DNA of 24,084 bases from G963674685 sp964591275 (GTDB lineage Bacteria; Lernaellota; Lernaellaia; JACKCT01), in assembly GCA_964591275.1 (NCBI GenBank), contig CAZQAE010000076.1, forward strand, positions 1 to 24,084, given 5' to 3'. The notes under the pieces were generated by a model. It saw only the letters and a program-made list of their open reading frames with translations, made no database searches and was not told the origin of the DNA. Of this stretch, positions 23,655 to 24,084 are shown one piece after another (position 1 is the stretch's first letter; the number at the start of each line of letters is the position of its first letter). The position numbers and the translations under genes are program-made.

Positions 23655-23693
23655 AAAAACGGCGAGTTGCATTAAAGCGATGCTGCGACTTGC
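23655..23693 (-). terminator. Possible terminator of the sigma54 activator gene
   Basis: On the minus strand GCAAGT...GCAT (23693-23680) can pair with ATGCAACTCGC (23672-23662), with a three-base bulge, followed by CGTTTTTC. It lies about 20 bases after the stop of the activator gene. The stem is imperfect and overlaps the dyad at 23685-23702. Confidence 0.4.
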
Positions 23694-23702
23694 CAGAGTC
23701 GC
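23685..23702. promoter_or_regulatory. Inverted repeat, possible activator binding site
   Basis: GCGACT and AGTCGC flank a six-base centre TGCCAG. The dyad is about 145-160 bases upstream of the predicted start of the sigma54 promoter, a usual distance for enhancer-type sites. Alternatively it is only part of the terminator structure. Confidence 0.35.
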
Positions 23703-23714
23703 TCTTTTGCGACC

Positions 23715-24084
23715 CTACGTTTTCTTCTTGCGATTGGCGCGACCATCGATAATAGGGAGATCAATGCCGAGGATTTTTATTTTTCTAAATAATGTGCTTT
23801 TATGAATTCCGAGATCGCGGGCGGCTGCCAGGCGGTTGTAATTGTTGCGTTTGAGTGCATCCAGGATTGTCTGAGCTTCCACTGATTTCAAAGCGGTGCC
23901 AATGGTGCCATGGGTGATCAGACGGGAAGTTGCTCCGCCTGTCAGTGTATCCGGTAGACAGTGCGGTTTGATCTGTCCCTCAGGGCAAACTACAAACGCA
24001 TGCTCTATCATGTTTTCCAATTCTCGAATATTGCCTGGATAATCATGTGACATAAGTAAAGCGAGGGCTTCCTGGCTGATACCG
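23715..24084 (-). CDS. Sigma54-dependent transcriptional activator, C-terminal part (runs off right edge)
   Basis: The visible 122 residues are the end of an NtrC-type activator. G-I-S-Q-E-A-L-A-L-L-M-S-H-D-Y-P-G-N-I-R-E-L-E-N belongs to the end of the AAA+ domain; P-G-N-x-R-E-L is diagnostic. After a linker the C-terminal Fis-type helix-turn-helix reads N-Y-N-R-L-A-A-A-R-D-L-G-I-H-K-S-T-L-F-R-K-I-K, which binds DNA upstream of sigma54 promoters. The sensing domain lies outside the window. The tail R-K-K-K is basic. It is on the same strand as, and just upstream of, the transporter pair with a -24/-12 promoter, so it is the likely regulator of that pair. Confidence 0.92.
   Translation of the reverse strand, partial: GISQEALALLMSHDYPGNIRELENMIEHAFVVCPEGQIKPHCLPDTLTGGATSRLITHGTIGTALKSVEAQTILDALKRNNYNRLAAARDLGIHKSTLFRKIKILGIDLPIIDGRANRKKKT

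Overview
The window looks like a piece of a bacterial chromosome, probably a draft or metagenome-assembled genome because it contains a run of exactly 100 N. Several traits suggest a deltaproteobacteria-like lineage (Myxococcota, Bradymonadota or Lernaellota type): an Asp-rich linker lipoprotein, a Cys/Asp-Gly repeat protein, a Lys/Ala/Pro histone-like protein, B12-binding radical SAM genes, short GC-rich heptamer repeats between genes, and a sigma54 activator. This placement is inference from style, not from a marker comparison.

Layout. 1-4864 is a decaying locus of paired B12-binding radical SAM genes on the minus strand. One first gene is intact (3206-4864). Its partner is frameshifted inside the [4Fe-4S] cysteine motif and then cut off (2387-3206). 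A second first gene has lost its whole radical SAM core (29-420), and the first codons of a second partner run off the left edge. A plus-strand membrane/beta-propeller protein (710-2386) sits between the two copies. 5019-8895 carries three plus-strand genes: a membrane-anchored protein with a strict 27-residue Cys repeat, an RtcB-type RNA ligase, and an SRPBCC-TIGR01777 epimerase fusion. 8933-11216 is minus strand: a CrtC/lipocalin-like protein, a histone H1-like protein broken by the assembly gap, and tRNA-Leu(UAA).

11262-11877 has no convincing gene but several inverted repeats. A near-consensus sigma70 promoter then leads into aspS and asnS, followed by heptamer repeats, a membrane-anchored esterase and an Asp-rich lipoprotein (15321-18818). 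A membrane SGNH hydrolase lies on the minus strand (18862-20130). rplU-rpmA follows, with a strong promoter and terminator. Next is an IS3-family remnant. The right end holds a small unknown protein overlapping an MFS transporter, with a good -24/-12 sigma54 promoter in front, and a partial sigma54-dependent activator just upstream that is the natural candidate regulator.

How genes work together. aspS-asnS and tRNA-Leu serve translation, as do rplU-rpmA. The esterase and lipoprotein are adjacent and both predicted to act outside the cytoplasmic membrane. The small gene plus MFS transporter are translationally coupled and probably form an induced, sigma54-controlled unit. No complete biosynthetic, CRISPR or defence system is visible.
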